Positions 23,166 to 39,063 of a stretch of DNA of 64,000 nt are shown here, piece after piece (positions within the stretch are counted from its first letter, which is position 1; each line of letters begins with the position of its first letter). The notes under the pieces are model-generated. The model saw only the letters and a list, made by a program, of their open reading frames with translations, was not told where the DNA came from and did no database searches. This DNA is from Daucus carota subsp. sativus (Eukaryota; Streptophyta; Magnoliopsida; Apiales; Apiaceae), in the NCBI RefSeq assembly GCF_001625215.2, contig NC_030388.2:18970058-19034057 (forward strand), given 5' to 3'. Made by a program: the position numbers and the translations under genes.

Positions 23166-23231
23166 ACAGTACTGCGTGCATACTGTGACAGTACTGCGTG
23201 CATACTGTGACAGTACTGTGTGCATAGTGTG
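23166..23231. repeat. 22 bp tandem repeat, three units
   Basis: The unit acagtactgcgtgcatactg+tg occurs at 23166-23187, 23188-23209 and 23210-23231. The third has two substitutions. The surrounding sequence repeats tgtcagt words. Confidence 0.9.
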
Positions 23232-23509
23232 TTTGTTCATATGTATACATTCTATTTGTCAGTAATATTATGTCAGTTTAGTGCCAGCTCTTACAAGAAG
23301 TGTCAGTTAAGTGTCATTAGTGTTAGCTCCTGACAAGAAGTGATTAAAAATTATTACAAGTCATGTCTTATTTTTAGTTAGATGTGATGATGAGTGATTT
23401 TATTCTATTCCAATGATGTGTAAATTCAGAAATCCTTGTAAATATGAAATGAACACTAAAATGAATTAGTAATAAATTTTTCATAATTTTTATATGAAAT
23501 TATATAATA

Positions 23510-23588
23510 TATATATGTATGTATGTATGTGTATATATATACATACATATATGTGTATACATACACATATACACACACATACATATAA
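23510..23588. repeat. compound TATG/CATA microsatellite, self-complementary
   Basis: Runs of tatg/gtat change over to acat/caca within 80 bases, so the two halves can pair as a hairpin. Confidence 0.85.
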
Positions 23589-23589
23589 G

Positions 23590-24160
23590 CAATATGATCA
23601 TAACGAGTGAAAAATCGAGTTACATTTAGCTAAATAATATATATATACAAACATATATAACTTCCTAAAATGAATTATTGTTTTAATGTTTTAGGAATAT
23701 GTATCACACATAATATACATATGTGTTGGTCAACAAACAATACATTTGAATCAAATTAGCTAGTGAGAACTAATGTCTCTTAATTTGAAAAATATATTAT
23801 ATATAATTCTAGTTCACTTGTCATTTTTACAATATACTACAAAGGTAAAAGAAACACAATTAACCTATTTAATAATAATATATATTCTAGATGTGAAATT
23901 AAAAAAAATTACATTTTCAAAATAATATATACTTAGGTTTAGGATTACATAAATTATGTATAAAATATTAAGTTGGATTAAATATACATATTGGTCACTA
24001 TAGAATAATTTGGGATGATGAATAATAGTTTGTTCTAGGTGATGATTCACCATTTTAATTACAATGTATATAATATTTTAGTTTGCATGTATAATAATTA
24101 TAAGTCACATATGTCCACCAGCATATTGGGCTCATGTTATGTACAAGAGCTCTACCCTCT
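23590..24160. other. gene-free spacer
   Basis: AT-rich, nothing recognised. Confidence 0.4.
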
Positions 24161-24310
24161 ATGCATCATTTTATATATTACATATATAGAGCAAGACTCA
24201 TCTCACATGAGGATTTACTTTTAGGAAAACATGTTATGCATCATTTCATATATTAAATATTTAGAACGGTACTCATCTCACATGAGGATTTACTTTTAAG
24301 AATACATGTT
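24161..24310. repeat. 75 bp tandem duplication
   Basis: The block atgcatcatttcatatatta ... catgaggatttacttttagg ... acatgtta occurs at 24161-24235 and 24236-24310 with about ten differences. Confidence 0.85.
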
Positions 24311-26640
24311 AGGGTGATCCTCTAGAAGTCACATCCTATTACATTATTATCAAGACAACATAGAACTTATCTTAAAGACAAACGGACAACCCTGTCACAT
24401 CAAAGTATAAAAGGTACATGACGAAACCTTTAAGGCTTACTTGTGTCAATTAGGGGGCTCTTGCATTGCTAGCAATATCATAGACTTGAGACATTTGACA
24501 TGTGAGTTATGACCTTTTATGACCGTGATTCTCTTATAGTCAAATATGATTGAGTTTAATGGACTACACATAATTTTAGTCCATCTTGATGACTCGCCAT
24601 TTAAGAATTACATCGATTCCAAGATTGCAACAAAAGATAACTAACATCTAAATGAATCTAATATAAGATAATATTTTGTTCTAACACCTTTGTAAATCTA
24701 ATATCTTATCAACTACACCATCCATCAATATCCATTCGATGCTCTTTAACAATAAATTATATAATTTTATAAAATCTTTAAAACACTATTAACCAATTAC
24801 TCTTGTTAAAAATTAGATAATAAAATTGTTTTGCTATCACAACAAACAAAGTTAAGAACCGATACAGTACGTGTATATTCTCATATCACACCAGAAATTG
24901 TATATGAATTCTCTAGTTAGTACCTCCATAGCTATAAATAAATTTGTACCATTTTAATATAAAAAGAAAGGGATGCTTTAGGCTCTTTCGAAGTTGCATA
25001 ATAATAAGAAACTATCATTGCATAATAATAAGAAACTATCATTAACAAGGAAGCTATGATTTGTCCTCATAATTGTTGTAAATTAAATATTTTCAACTCA
25101 CCAATTTTTTTTAATGTGTTCTACGTCTCAAATCTAGTATTTCTAGTATGAACAATAAATGAAACAAACTCAATATAATTAGTAAAGGTGCAATCGAATT
25201 ATATGCATGTAGAAATTTTAAAATCAAATTTGATGAATATTATATTAAATCTAGTCTTAAGAGATAACACTGTCTTGTAATCTCTTCTAGTGCATGACAT
25301 AATTCCTTAAAATTTTAGCAACAATATACTATTGTAAAAGTCACATTTCAAAACTAGGACAAGTTCACACACCTACTACAAAGTAAACGACCCTATTAAA
25401 AATATACTACCCAACACACACATATATATACACACACATACACACATATATATTACAACATATACCTCTCCTGGTCGGTATTTAGGCCGAATAGAGGAGG
25501 TTTTGACATTAAGGAAAAACCGACCATGGCATCACTCTAGGGCAGGTTTGGTGCTGAGCATAACGAAGAAAAGAGGGGACCTGGAAAATCGACCAAGGGA
25601 CCCTTCTCCTATTCAGCTTTCATGCTGAGCAGGAGAAAACTCGAGCAAAGAGAAAAATTGAGAAAAATACGCAAAGAACGAATCAATATATTCTTCTTTG
25701 GGAACTCAAGGAAAATAAATAAAAGTATTTGAAAGACAAGAAAACTTCTACCAGAATTCTAAAAGTTTTCTGAAATTCTAAAAGTTTTCTGAAATTGAGG
25801 AGCAGATGATAAAATGGCTAATTATAAACCTAATAAGATTGTATAGAATGGGTGGTTTTCAAAAATCATTACCTCATAATAAAACTAACTCTTATATGGG
25901 AAGATAAAATTTGGTCTCCAAAAAAAACCTAAACATAATAAAAAATTGCCTCTAGATAGCACCATAAATACACTTTACCCCTTATCTCACAACTACGTTT
26001 TGAGATAAGTCTAGCATGAGACACGATATAAACCTAATCGATCGAGGAGCCATAACTAATTAATTACACCATAGTATTTGTGTTGTAACTAATATATATC
26101 GACAAAATATATAATATATATATATATGTTATGAATAAAGGGAATAATATCGGAATATCAATTATTGTTCGATATATCATATAAGTAGAATAATATAGGA
26201 ATTCCGGTGAAGAGAAATCATCTGTGATGTAAACTTGATGGAAGAAATGCAAAAACGAAAAGTGAACGTGAGATTCGATTCTAAGAAAGCTGAGCTGTGT
26301 ACCTTGTCAAATAATTTTAAACTTGATAAATGAGCATGTAGGAATTTAAACCGAGCTGTCTACCTTATCAAATATATGATAATAATGCTTAAATTTTAAG
26401 GTGATATAGAAATGGCTCAACATGAACTTTTGCTACAATAATCATTATTCAATATTGATAACTCCCTGGGTGGAGAACATATTAAGCAGCAGTAAACAAT
26501 ACTCGCAAACAATCTTAAAATGCCAGGAGGAGAAGTTGATTGTTTTAAATGTTTCATTTAATAATCGCAAGTTGCGAGCTGACATTACTTATCAAAATTG
26601 CATTGCAGATGTTAATTAGAATGAACATATGATTATCAAC
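24311..26640. other. gene-free stretch upstream of the first GA2ox gene
   Basis: It contains a perfect 24 bp tandem duplication (24995-25042) and a CA/TA microsatellite (25411-25457). A somewhat GC-richer patch of unknown origin lies at 25465-25640, with ggtgctgagca and atgctgagca words. No coding region was recognised. Confidence 0.45.
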
Positions 26641-26702
26641 CCTTAAGACACACACATATAATTAAATAGAAGTCCCATCAGAGAAGCCCCTGCTGCAAGT
26701 AC

Positions 26703-26710
26703 TATAAATA
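26703..26710 (+). promoter_or_regulatory. TATA box of GA2ox copy 1
   Basis: TATAAATA lies 96-103 bases before the ATG, predicting a 5'UTR of about 70 bases. The second copy has TATAAA at the same relative place. Confidence 0.6.
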
Positions 26711-26805
26711 GGCAACAAACACATTGCAAACATCACAGCAAGATTTCTTCGAAAATCTCTCTCGTTCTTCCTCACAAGATATCTTTTATCATTCTGCAAG
26801 TAACC

Positions 26806-28306
<1,501 letters not shown>

Positions 28307-28480
28307 TTAGCCTCAAGTCAACCCCACAATTCCTTTTTAAGGAAAGGTGCATGTCTGTTTTTCTTCGAGAGTCTTTCTGTTTCTTGCTTTTGGAAGTTTG
28401 TAATATAGGTTGCAGCTCTACCTTTGTTTCGAGTTGTGCTTTCAGATAATGGATCGTACCTTGTGTTTTTCTTTAATCTG

Positions 28481-28570
28481 TTGTTGCAATGTTTAGTGAT
28501 AATGTTTCGGTTTCGCGCTTTATTGTTCTTGTTGCAATGTTTAGTGATAATTTTTCCGTTTCACACTGAT
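28481..28570. repeat. tandem duplication of about 51 bp in the 3' flank of GA2ox copy 1
   Basis: The block ttgttgcaatgtttagtgat followed by a tttcygtttc word occurs twice (about 28482 and 28533). It lies in the probable 3'UTR or just beyond. Confidence 0.75.
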
Positions 28571-28620
28571 CCGGTTGGAGTAGAGCTTACATATAATTTA
28601 CGATTTTAAATATCGATCAA

Positions 28621-29098
28621 CTTTTTACCAATATTTATTGTCAACCTCGAATTTTAATTAAGATAAAAAAAATTCGTGTCCAGTGAGACATTCAAAAACA
28701 TGAAATAACAGCATAACGGAAGGCATATAAGAAAAGGAACAAATTTGAAGTCTTCACACCCATCTTTTACCGAGTGACCTACAAGCTAATAATGTATTGG
28801 TAAATTCAAGAAATTGACTCGAAAAGAACATATGTTTTAGTTTTACAGTTCTAAATTCCGAATTTTACCGATATTTGTTGTCAGCCTCAATTTTTGAACC
28901 AAGGTAAAAGAAGATTTATTATGCCCAGTGTGACATTCAACACATGAAATAACAGCACAACAGAAGGCTTATAACAGGTACGAATTGAAGTTTTCACATC
29001 CGTTCATAAATTTATCGCAAAACATGAAATTACAGTATAACTAAAGACGCTTATAACAGGTACGAATTAAAGTCTTCACATCCGTTCACAAATCTGTC
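28621..29098. repeat. diverged repeats of about 150-240 bp downstream of GA2ox copy 1
   Basis: Two blocks (28621-28770, 28861-29010) share tttttaccaatatttattgt, cagtgagacattcaa, catgaaataacagca and gaagtcttcacatcc words. A partial third block (29015-29098) carries the last part. Unit identity unknown. Confidence 0.75.
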
Positions 29099-29099
29099 C

Positions 29100-30940
29100 C
29101 GTTCACAAATCTGTCGGATAACTCAAGAGTTAAGAATTTATCTTTTTCGTCTCAGGTCCTAGATTCGACAATGTCTCACAATTTTGCTAAAATATAATGT
29201 TCCTGGTAAATATTTTTGTAACATGTATGACCTGTATGTGCATGCATTTTATGTTATTTCTTAATTATAGTTCTGCTGCAAAATAATCGGAATATACGTA
29301 TAATTATGCAATCTCGGAAAATCTATATTGATTTCTTATTCTTATGTATGATACAGTACAATATATAATGTTGGGTACATGTCTTTTATTTTCGCTGTAA
29401 AACTGGATACTTAACATTAGTAATATCAACAATAAATTTCACACAATTCGACAGGTCCCCAACAGCAAAATATTTGTCGGATCATCACAGCCAAAATCAA
29501 CCTTTTTCCTGTGTTTTGTTGTAACAACCTTAGACCTCATGATCACATATTACTCGACCCATTGCAATGTTATCATGTTTATATAGATAGTTTGTTCGAA
29601 ACTTTTAAGCGTTGTCACATGCAACCCCGTCTGAATTCTGCTGCCAAGCGGTTATTATGTTGTTAACTCCTATTTATTACATGAATCCTACACAAAAGAC
29701 AATGCCTCACCGGAGATCGCGTGGATTTTCATGTGCCAAACTTTCAAGTGGGCCCGCCTTTAACTCGCCAATCTTACGTCTCTATGTTTACACTTTTGCC
29801 CATACGGTATAATACATGTGTAATACTTTCATTTTCTTTTTCTTTCTTTTAATCTGGTTTAAGGTATTTTCATTTTCCGTCCTTGAATATCCGATTTTTT
29901 TAGCACATATTTAAAAGTGCTTTGATTGCTTATTTCAAATAGGTCGAAAATTAAATGTGACAATTGTTAGGAAGCTCTAATTGATTAGGTAAAAAAATGG
30001 GTTAGATTCCGGTTGTTTCTTCGATTTCTTAATGAGTTCGAGTTTAAATAACAAAAGTATTTTAATATTTTTCAAGTCGAACTGAATTGTTATTAAACTC
30101 GACCCAGTAAGATACATATATTTAAATAATTATCAAAATAAATATATATATATATATATTTTCAAAAAATATCCACGCATCCTGTAACATAAGCTACTCC
30201 ATATGTATAAAGAGCCGTGCTAGGTGCACAAAATTGTGTATGCTACATAATGACATGACAATTGATGAGGTGGGTTTAATTAAGATTGTCGATGTAAATA
30301 AAAAACTCATTCCAATTAAAACTTATGTCATTTTTTGTACCCAAACATTTTTCATGTATAAATATCAAGAGAATTTGGTGAATTTCATGTTTTGACAAGT
30401 CAAACATAGGAGTAACTAAATCCGATATAGTATCGGGGACGTGGACAGTGTATGACACACCATGACGCCATTAATACTTCAATGGATCCATTTCGTTAGA
30501 CCAATGCACTGAGATATATAGATATCGACACACGTAAATACACATGGCCATGTCACCAGCTTAGTAGTTACATGTAATTGTATTGACCATCCAACTTGAG
30601 AAACTCAGCTAGCTACTGTATCAATCAGCATATAATGGTCACTCGCCCACAATTACACTGTATAGATGAACTCAACACCGATGGATACTGTAGGCAGTTT
30701 TGACACTCAACAGATACTCATTGTATCGAGACACCAGGTGGACAGCTTTGGCTAAAAGTAGTCTAAAAGTTACCTAACATTAAATCTTCTATACGATGCT
30801 TTGATAATTGACACTAGTGCCGGGGCGCCTATGTTTTAGATTCACAAACTAGTTAATTAGCTCCCGATATCTGCTACCCTGCATTTTCGGCGGCTAAATT
30901 GATTAGCTAAATTAAAATTTTCAGAACTTAGTGTAAAATT
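29100..30940. other. gene-free intergenic stretch
   Basis: No protein family was recognised in the few short frames. (AT)n lies at about 30142-30160. Confidence 0.45.
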
Positions 30941-30942
30941 TA

Positions 30943-31189
30943 GGGGATGTTTGGGTGAGCTTAAAATAAGTGTTTCTTGCTTAAAATAAATAAGTGGAGT
31001 AAATATTAGAAGCAAGATAAGACTTATAAGTGATTAAAGTGTTTGGGAAATAAGTAGAAGTCCTGAAACAAAAGCTGGCATTCCTAACTTTTTATAAGTG
31101 CTTCTTGACTTATTACACAAACGGTACGAATAAGTGCTCTTAACTTATAATCCAGAAGCTGAGCTTATAAGTTCTAACCAAACACCCAC
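30943..31189. mobile_element. hAT-like MITE, copy A of the GGGTGTTTGG family
   Basis: The ends ggggatgtttgggt and accaaacacccac are inverted. The interior words cttaaaataagtg, gtgattaaagtgtttggg, acaaaagctggcattcct and acacaaacggtacgaataag are shared with copies at 34.26 and 42.77 kb. Confidence 0.75.
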
Positions 31190-31837
31190 TTATTAAATGT
31201 GTAAATATTGTTTGCGTGAGATTTGATATATAGGTTGACTATAATTTAAAAAATAGTATCACATTAATATTTTAAATTATTACAAAATTAAATATATGTT
31301 TCAATATAATAATAAATAACGTATAATCTTCCTGACAGGTTTGTTACACAAATGTAAATGTTCGAGAAATATAGCCATCAATAGGAGGTTGAATATAATT
31401 ATAGAAGTACAGAGTACGGTTAGAGTGTATATTTTCAAGAAATTATCTATATATTTTATTTTTAATATGTCAACTCATTTTTAAACTCATTTTTCAACTA
31501 AGTGTTTTTCATAATTGAAATTGTTCTAACTGCTTTAATTAAAATTAAATAAAGAATATTGTAAATAAAAATTACATATATCCAATTACGCGCTCTTCTT
31601 TTCCAGAAATTATGCCAACCCATTATATTTTCGAGTCCTAGAGATCTTAAAAATTTTGTCATCATCTATTGTCATAATAAAATATTATATTTTATCTCTA
31701 GTAATTTAAAATAACAATAATATGAAAATTTTAAAATATAGTAAATACTGATTTTGCAAATTATATATAATCAGTATTTTATATTATTTTAACTAACGAT
31801 ATTAGCAAAAACGGTCGGATCGGAGACGTTCTCCGCT

Positions 31838-31945
31838 TACATCATGCAAGCAATTAATTGGATTAATATTCGTATTTGAACAACCTTTGCTGGTCCGGTT
31901 CAATGTACACTTTGATTATGGGTGTCGTTATCAGATACTTTTAAT
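31838..31945. repeat. downstream flank duplicated with GA2ox copy 1
   Basis: Catgcaagcaatt, ttgaacaa, ctggt and actttgattatg followed by tatcag and cttttaat recur in the same order at 37425-37545, downstream of GA2ox copy 2. This marks part of the duplicated segment beyond the genes. Confidence 0.7.
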
Positions 31946-31949
31946 AGAT

Positions 31950-33170
31950 AGAAATTTATAATTTTATAATTCTCTGATGGCAGTTGTGGACTTTTGTCCT
32001 CAAAACTCAAATGGGTATAATCTTATTTTGTTAACAGTGTTTTTGTTAAGGCACAGCATGCTCGAGATGTGCGGGAGGTTATATTGAACCTGACCAGAGG
32101 GTACGAAATCTGGATATCATTTTCTATGTCATTTTAGGTGAATATTGCTATAAAACTAGTATGTTTGAGCCGTTAATTTTAATTATTTAAAAATATTAGT
32201 ATAATAATTACTTTCATATAATTTGAGTCATCTATAAGGAATGATATAAATTATAAAAATAAGTTCGATTACTCGTATCTATGACTTCCCAAATATCAGA
32301 AGCTTGTTAATTTCAGGTTTTATATTATTGATTTTAATTTAGTTTTTCCAAAAATCAAACACGAGAAATAAGTTTACATGCATTAAACTTAAGAAAATTG
32401 CATGATCCGAAAATAAATAAAAATATTTCAAAAATAGCAGGGGTAGAGAAAATATAAAAAGAAAATAGAGAGAACAATAATTGGTCAGCTTATTATTGGT
32501 GGCAAACCAGACCAGATATGGCATTTAAATTGGGACCAACTCAGCTTGCAGGCTCACAAGATATCGCGCCATCATCTCTAATATTCTTCTTCTTCTATTC
32601 CTCACAGTTGGTCCCTTTCCTCTAAAATCCTTGTGTTGGGTGTTGAAAAAGCAAAGAACAGTGAGAACCTCAGTGGAGCTCAGAGAGATGGTGCACCAAT
32701 TATATGTGCCTTGATGTCGACATAGATTTTGCTGTTCAAACTTAAGATTCATTCTCTCTGTGGTCCACTTCTCAACCATTGGTTTGTTACGTTTATGGAA
32801 AAGCATGAGAAGAGATGAGTATGTTGTTCTAGAATGTTTAAGATGAATTCCAGCTAAAGGTTGGTAAAATTCTACTAGTAGATATATTAAAGTTGATTGT
32901 GAACAACTATTATATAACACTATAGATCACAAATTATTAGTACTAATTAATTAACTTCAATGGAAAAAAATTCATACTGCTGCACACTAACATTGAATTA
33001 CTTGGAAACATAATTTTGTATCCAATTATATGTCCAGCACTACTCTAGTTTAATGTTATAGTTCACCAATAGGCAGCAATCCTACTCTCATTTATTATAG
33101 TTCACCAGTGGGCAGCAATATTACAGATTACATTGATTCCTGCTTATATATATGGATCTTGAGTAATACA
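31950..33170. other. gene-free stretch between the GA2ox copies
   Basis: A 131-codon minus-strand frame (32525-32920) shows no family motif. Short repeats of tagttcaccaatgggcagca appear near 33060, 33103 and 33310. Confidence 0.4.
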
Positions 33171-33177
33171 TTACATG

Positions 33178-33308
33178 GAATAGGATGCTCAGCGGGTGTT
33201 TATTTTTACGAACGGGTGTTTATTGTTGCGTTGAGCACCCCTACGCGACGTTAGAGTAAGATTCCATTGAAAGTTTTATAGATAATTTTTTTTAATAATG
33301 TTGATATA
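33178..33308. repeat. direct repeat, first copy (partner at 33818-33943)
   Basis: A block with gaataggatg, gggtgtttattgttgcgt, gcacccct, aagattccattgaaa and ttgatatagt recurs about 640 bp later (33818-33943) at moderate identity. It is a dispersed or tandem repeat of unknown class. Confidence 0.65.
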
Positions 33309-33817
33309 GTAGATCACCAATGGGCTCTAATTTAATATAGTTCATCAATGGCAGCGATATGACATTATTTTGGAGTCGATCTTAGAATTGAATTCTAAAT
33401 TGGATGATAGAAAAATATTTACAATTTTTTATTTTTTCACTCAGTCCATTTCAACTATTTAAATTATAGTTACCCATTAATGTTTATGCTTATCTGAATT
33501 TCGAGTACATCATATAGAAGGGTCTTAGTCTCATGTGGATTTTAAGTACATCACATAGAAGAGTCTAATTCTGGTACGTACGAATATTACACTATATTAT
33601 TTTATATACAAATATCATAAAAATATATCAAAATATTAAAAGCATATTATCAACATTTTTTCCTTAAATTATCTGAATCCTGAATTTTATGTGCATGCAA
33701 AGGATTAAAGTATTTTTGAAAATTACCTGTTCTAGAATTTCTCCCATTTTTTTCGCTAAACACACGCTCCTAACTTCTGGAGTGTAGCAACCGTCTGTTT
33801 TAACTTTTAACTGCATG

Positions 33818-33943
33818 AAATAGGATGTTTAACGAGTGTTTAATTATTGTTGCGTCTAGTGCCCCTCTGGACTCTGGCGAAGAAAAGCAAGATTCCAACG
33901 AAAATTTTGTGGATAAAAATCTGAATAATGTCGATATAGTGTT
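33818..33943. repeat. direct repeat, second copy
   Basis: Partner of the block at 33178-33308, with gaaataggatg, gagtgtttaattattgttgc, gtgcccct, aagattccaacgaaa and gtcgatatagt. Between the two lie two copies of a gagtacatcatatagaaggg word. Confidence 0.65.
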
Positions 33944-34257
33944 TATAAAATAAAATGAGACTTGCAAGCCGTCAATGGAAACCCATGAGGGTTGACATTT
34001 TTGTACCCCATCTCCACGGTGTTAGGTAAGCTTGTTCTCAATTTCGGTGCTAGCCAGGCGAATGGGAGGAAAAACAGTATAGATTCGACCTTTTAGTAAT
34101 ACAGGGAGGAAAAAAAGAAAAACGAAACCGGAAGTTTATTTGTCGGGCAATTAAGTTGTACCTGTTCTTATTAGACAAAGAAATAAATAATTAAAATAAA
34201 TAAACAAGTATGAGAGCACAAAAATCTGATCACTCTCTCAAACAAGATTAAATACTT

Positions 34258-34506
34258 TGGGGACGTGGATGAGCTTAAAATAAGTGTTTATTGCTTAAAA
34301 TAAATAAGTGGAGTAGAAATTTGAAACAAGATAAAATTTATAAATGATTAAAGTGTTTGAGAAATAGGTAGAAGCTCTGAAACAAAAGCTAGCATTCCTA
34401 GTTTTTTTACAAGTGCTTGTTGATTTTTTACACAAACGGTATGAATAAGCGCTTCTAACTTATAAAACCGAGAAGTCCAGCTTAAAAGTGGCTCCCAAAC
34501 ACCCAC
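34258..34506. mobile_element. hAT-like MITE, copy B, in the upstream region of GA2ox copy 2
   Basis: It has the same interior as copy A (gagcttaaaataagtgttta, gattaaagtgtttgagaaat, acacaaacggtatgaataag) and ends in cccaaacacccac. The left end is diverged (ggggacgtggatgagc). It ends about 220 bases before the ATG of GA2ox copy 2, in the proximal promoter. Copy 1 has no such element there. Confidence 0.75.
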
Positions 34507-34627
34507 TTTATCTCTGACCAGAAATACAAATATAACTTATATAGATATCATATAGTTTTTGAGCCAAAAAATTGAAATCACAGAGAAACACTAGAAAATT
34601 CCTCCCAAAGAACCTGGCCCCAAGTAG

Positions 34628-34633
34628 TATAAA
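34628..34633 (+). promoter_or_regulatory. TATA box of GA2ox copy 2
   Basis: TATAAA lies 97-102 bases before the ATG, the same spacing as in copy 1. Confidence 0.6.
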
Positions 34634-34729
34634 TTGACATCAAAGCATACTAAACTAACACCACCTCACACCCTTAGCAAAAAAAATTATCTTTATAAAA
34701 CCTTCTCCATACATACAAATCTAAGAGCC

Positions 34730-36594
<1,865 letters not shown>

Positions 36595-36599
36595 TTCCA

Positions 36600-37100
36600 T
36601 CAAGTCAACCCACCAACTAACACTACACTTGGTAGCTATATAAAATTATTGTGTTTTTTCTATTTGCTGTTTTTATTGACTGATCTTTTTTGCATTAGAA
36701 TTTTATGCTTGGTACCGTTCATGTTGGGAAAAAAGATTAAAAAGGAAAGTTTAATCAGGTCAAAAATTTCAAGATTACTCTTTATTCTTGAACTAGCTAG
36801 TGTAGTGTCTTTTATCTATTTATCCGCTTTTGTGTCGAATACGATGTTCGCTGTAAAGCCATTTTCAAAATGTTGATACGGTCTTAGCTAACTTGAAGTC
36901 TTTTTCATAGTTATTGCTAATCTGAAGTTTACAAGCTGTATATATTTCATGATTAAGATCACATCAATTTCAAGATGATTGCTTGTTGAAAATAAAATCA
37001 AAACGATTACTCTTTTACGTTAATTTGAAGATTTGCATATATTTCTGTATCTAATGGTAAAGACTTGAATTTACAAACAAATAATAAAAAATATCATATC
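36600..37100. other. 3' flank of GA2ox copy 2
   Basis: Probable 3'UTR and spacer. No repeat structure comparable to the array behind copy 1. Confidence 0.45.
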
Positions 37101-37105
37101 TTATG

Positions 37106-37288
37106 ACCTGTTTGAGAACTTGGATTTTATTTAAATTCTGAATTTGATCAAATAACTGTTTAGGAATTTGGATTTAATTTGAAATCCACGCTTTCGCATA
37201 TTAATATAAATTTGAGAATTTGAAATGACAACTCAAATCCTGTCATTTGAAATCCATCATTTCAAATGAAATCCATGTTTTCAAAAAG
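37106..37288. mobile_element. MITE-like inverted-repeat element
   Basis: The left gacctgtttgagaacttgga and right aatccatgttttcaaaaagc are inverted ends. The interior repeats gaatttggattt/aaatccatcatttcaaat words. The ends resemble hAT MITEs. Confidence 0.5.
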
Positions 37289-37424
37289 CCTGATTTACTC
37301 TTCGTCTACATCAGTTTTTAAACAATACGTGGAGAGCTCGTGTGTATGGGCATATCACAGAGGTGTTACGTGTGTGCTCCCGTCTGTTTGCGAGATTCAC
37401 ACATCAATACGCACATCCAAGTTT

Positions 37425-37545
37425 CGTCATGCAAGCAATTGACTATTCTTGTAGTTTGAACAATCTATGAATCTCTGGTTACCTGGTCCACGTACTCAAA
37501 CGAACACTTTGATTATGCATGTCTTTATCAGTTGCTTTTAATCGG
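37425..37545. repeat. downstream flank duplicated with GA2ox copy 2
   Basis: Partner of 31838-31945 (catgcaagcaatt, ttgaacaat, actttgattatg, cttttaatc). It lies about 0.8 kb after this gene but 3.5 kb after copy 1, so insertions have lengthened the first copy's flank. Confidence 0.7.
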
Positions 37546-37769
37546 GATATGCCATATTCAGTAGTTATTGGGGAATCTCGTTGTGAAAATGATAACATTT
37601 ATCAGCACACATTTATATTCCACTCTTATCTTAAGTTTGAATATTTTTGTTAAGGCTCGATGGACCTCTAACTTAATAGGCTAGTTTACCAAGGCTCATC
37701 GACTCATATATATATCCTGCTGATTACTTGCTGTTAAGGTTGATCTCTAAAATTGTCAACCTTGCGTGC

Positions 37770-37845
37770 AACCTTCTTCGGCCCATAAAATATGACATGC
37801 TAGGCCCAACCTTCCTCGGTCCGTAAAGTATAACATGCTAGGCCC
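37770..37845. repeat. 38 bp tandem duplication
   Basis: The unit aaccttcttcggcccataaa ... atgctaggccc occurs at 37770-37807 and 37808-37845 with a few substitutions. Confidence 0.85.
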
Positions 37846-38815
37846 ACGACATGATCATGCTCAGGCTAACAGGTCAAAGGATTCTGTTGTCTCCACGTGA
37901 GAATGCTTGTCCAAAGCAAAGTGGACATTAGATATGGAAACTTTGTTGTCATCTAGGAAGGGAACCCATATTAGACAAGGTTGAATTTTGATATCATTCA
38001 GCTCAATGATCATTTAGACAGCTTGTTTAGATTCCAGTTTCAAGTGTGTGTTCAGCTGAGGTAATTTCATTCACAATGGAGCTACTTGCCCTTCTTTGTT
38101 CCAGTAGTGACTAGTGAGATTATACATTATGACCAAGAAAAATGTAATAATCTATCATATTGACAGAAATAAAAGTTTGCAAGTTAACAACTGATCATAG
38201 AAAAGTAAATTTAACTAGAATCGACTAATTAGTTCTGTTATTGAGAATATAAAATTGGTTATAGCTACTACTGTATTAATTTCTGCAGTATTTAATCAAA
38301 GATGAAAAAATTAGTGGAATGATGATTTTAAAGTATCTCTGGAAAAGGATGGGACTGACCTGGTGCCTACGATTCTATCCTGGAAAAAAGATTTGTTTGT
38401 TGCGCATTCTAATCGACATAGAGAACCAAACAAAACGTAAACTTTTGTTCTTTCTCCACAATTAAATCTTATTAGTACATTTATTTATTTGTGCACTACT
38501 TGTAAAATATATATGCATACGTAAGTGTGTGTAGAAAGAACCAGGCAGACCAAAGAGATGTTAGTTAGTTATGGATTCCACGTTAAAAAGTAGTTACTTT
38601 TCTTCTCAACCAGTAAATTCAGAAAAAGATCACGTTGAGCACGATTGGATAGCCCAAGTGGTGGGTTTTAGAAGGCATATAAGCCTAAATTTTCATAAAA
38701 GAAAAAGATCATATTATTTAAAGATACAAAATATATATTCTTCAGGTATGTATTCTAATTTTTGAACAATAGGACCATGTAACAACTACTAGTTTGCTAA
38801 ATCTCTAGCCTGCAA
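37846..38815. other. gene-free stretch
   Basis: AT-rich spacer. A 64-codon frame at 38571-38765 shows no family motif. Confidence 0.4.
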
Positions 38816-38818
38816 AAA

Positions 38819-39022
38819 GATGAAGCCATGACTAAGATGTTCCTGATTGGTGGCTTGTCGAGCCTCTGAGTTTTGCTTGCTGAGAATCATGAAATCGAGC
38901 AGCAGATTGTGGCGAAAGTGAAACAGAACTTGGAGCTTCTGAGAAATAAGAGAACTGGCTCATCGATCATAATCCCACATCAACTCTTGTCGCTAAAACA
39001 TAAACTGCTGGAACCTCCCTAG
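38819..39022 (+). pseudogene. orphan coding exon with an in-frame stop
   Basis: A 68-codon plus-strand frame reads DEAMTKMFLIGGLSSL, then TGA, then VLLAENHEIEQQIVAKVKQN, LELLRNKRTGSSIII and PHQLLSLKHKLLEPP before TAG. The composition and the helical, charged C-terminus look like real protein, perhaps an Arm-type helical repeat, but I cannot name the family. No flanking exons were found. It is probably a gene fragment left by duplication or transposition. It lies antisense to, and just beyond, the 3' end of the glucanase gene. Confidence 0.4.
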
Positions 39023-39063
39023 AGCAAACAATATCAAGCTAACTAGCATACCTTTATTTACTT

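Noticed and set aside
23166..23231. CRISPR-like direct repeats
   Set aside because: The repeats are contiguous, without spacers, and the DNA is plant nuclear. It is an ordinary minisatellite.
32525..32920. 131-codon minus-strand open frame
   Set aside because: No family motif, no promoter or splice pattern, and it lies in repeat-rich intergenic DNA. Could be transcribed, but nothing supports a protein.
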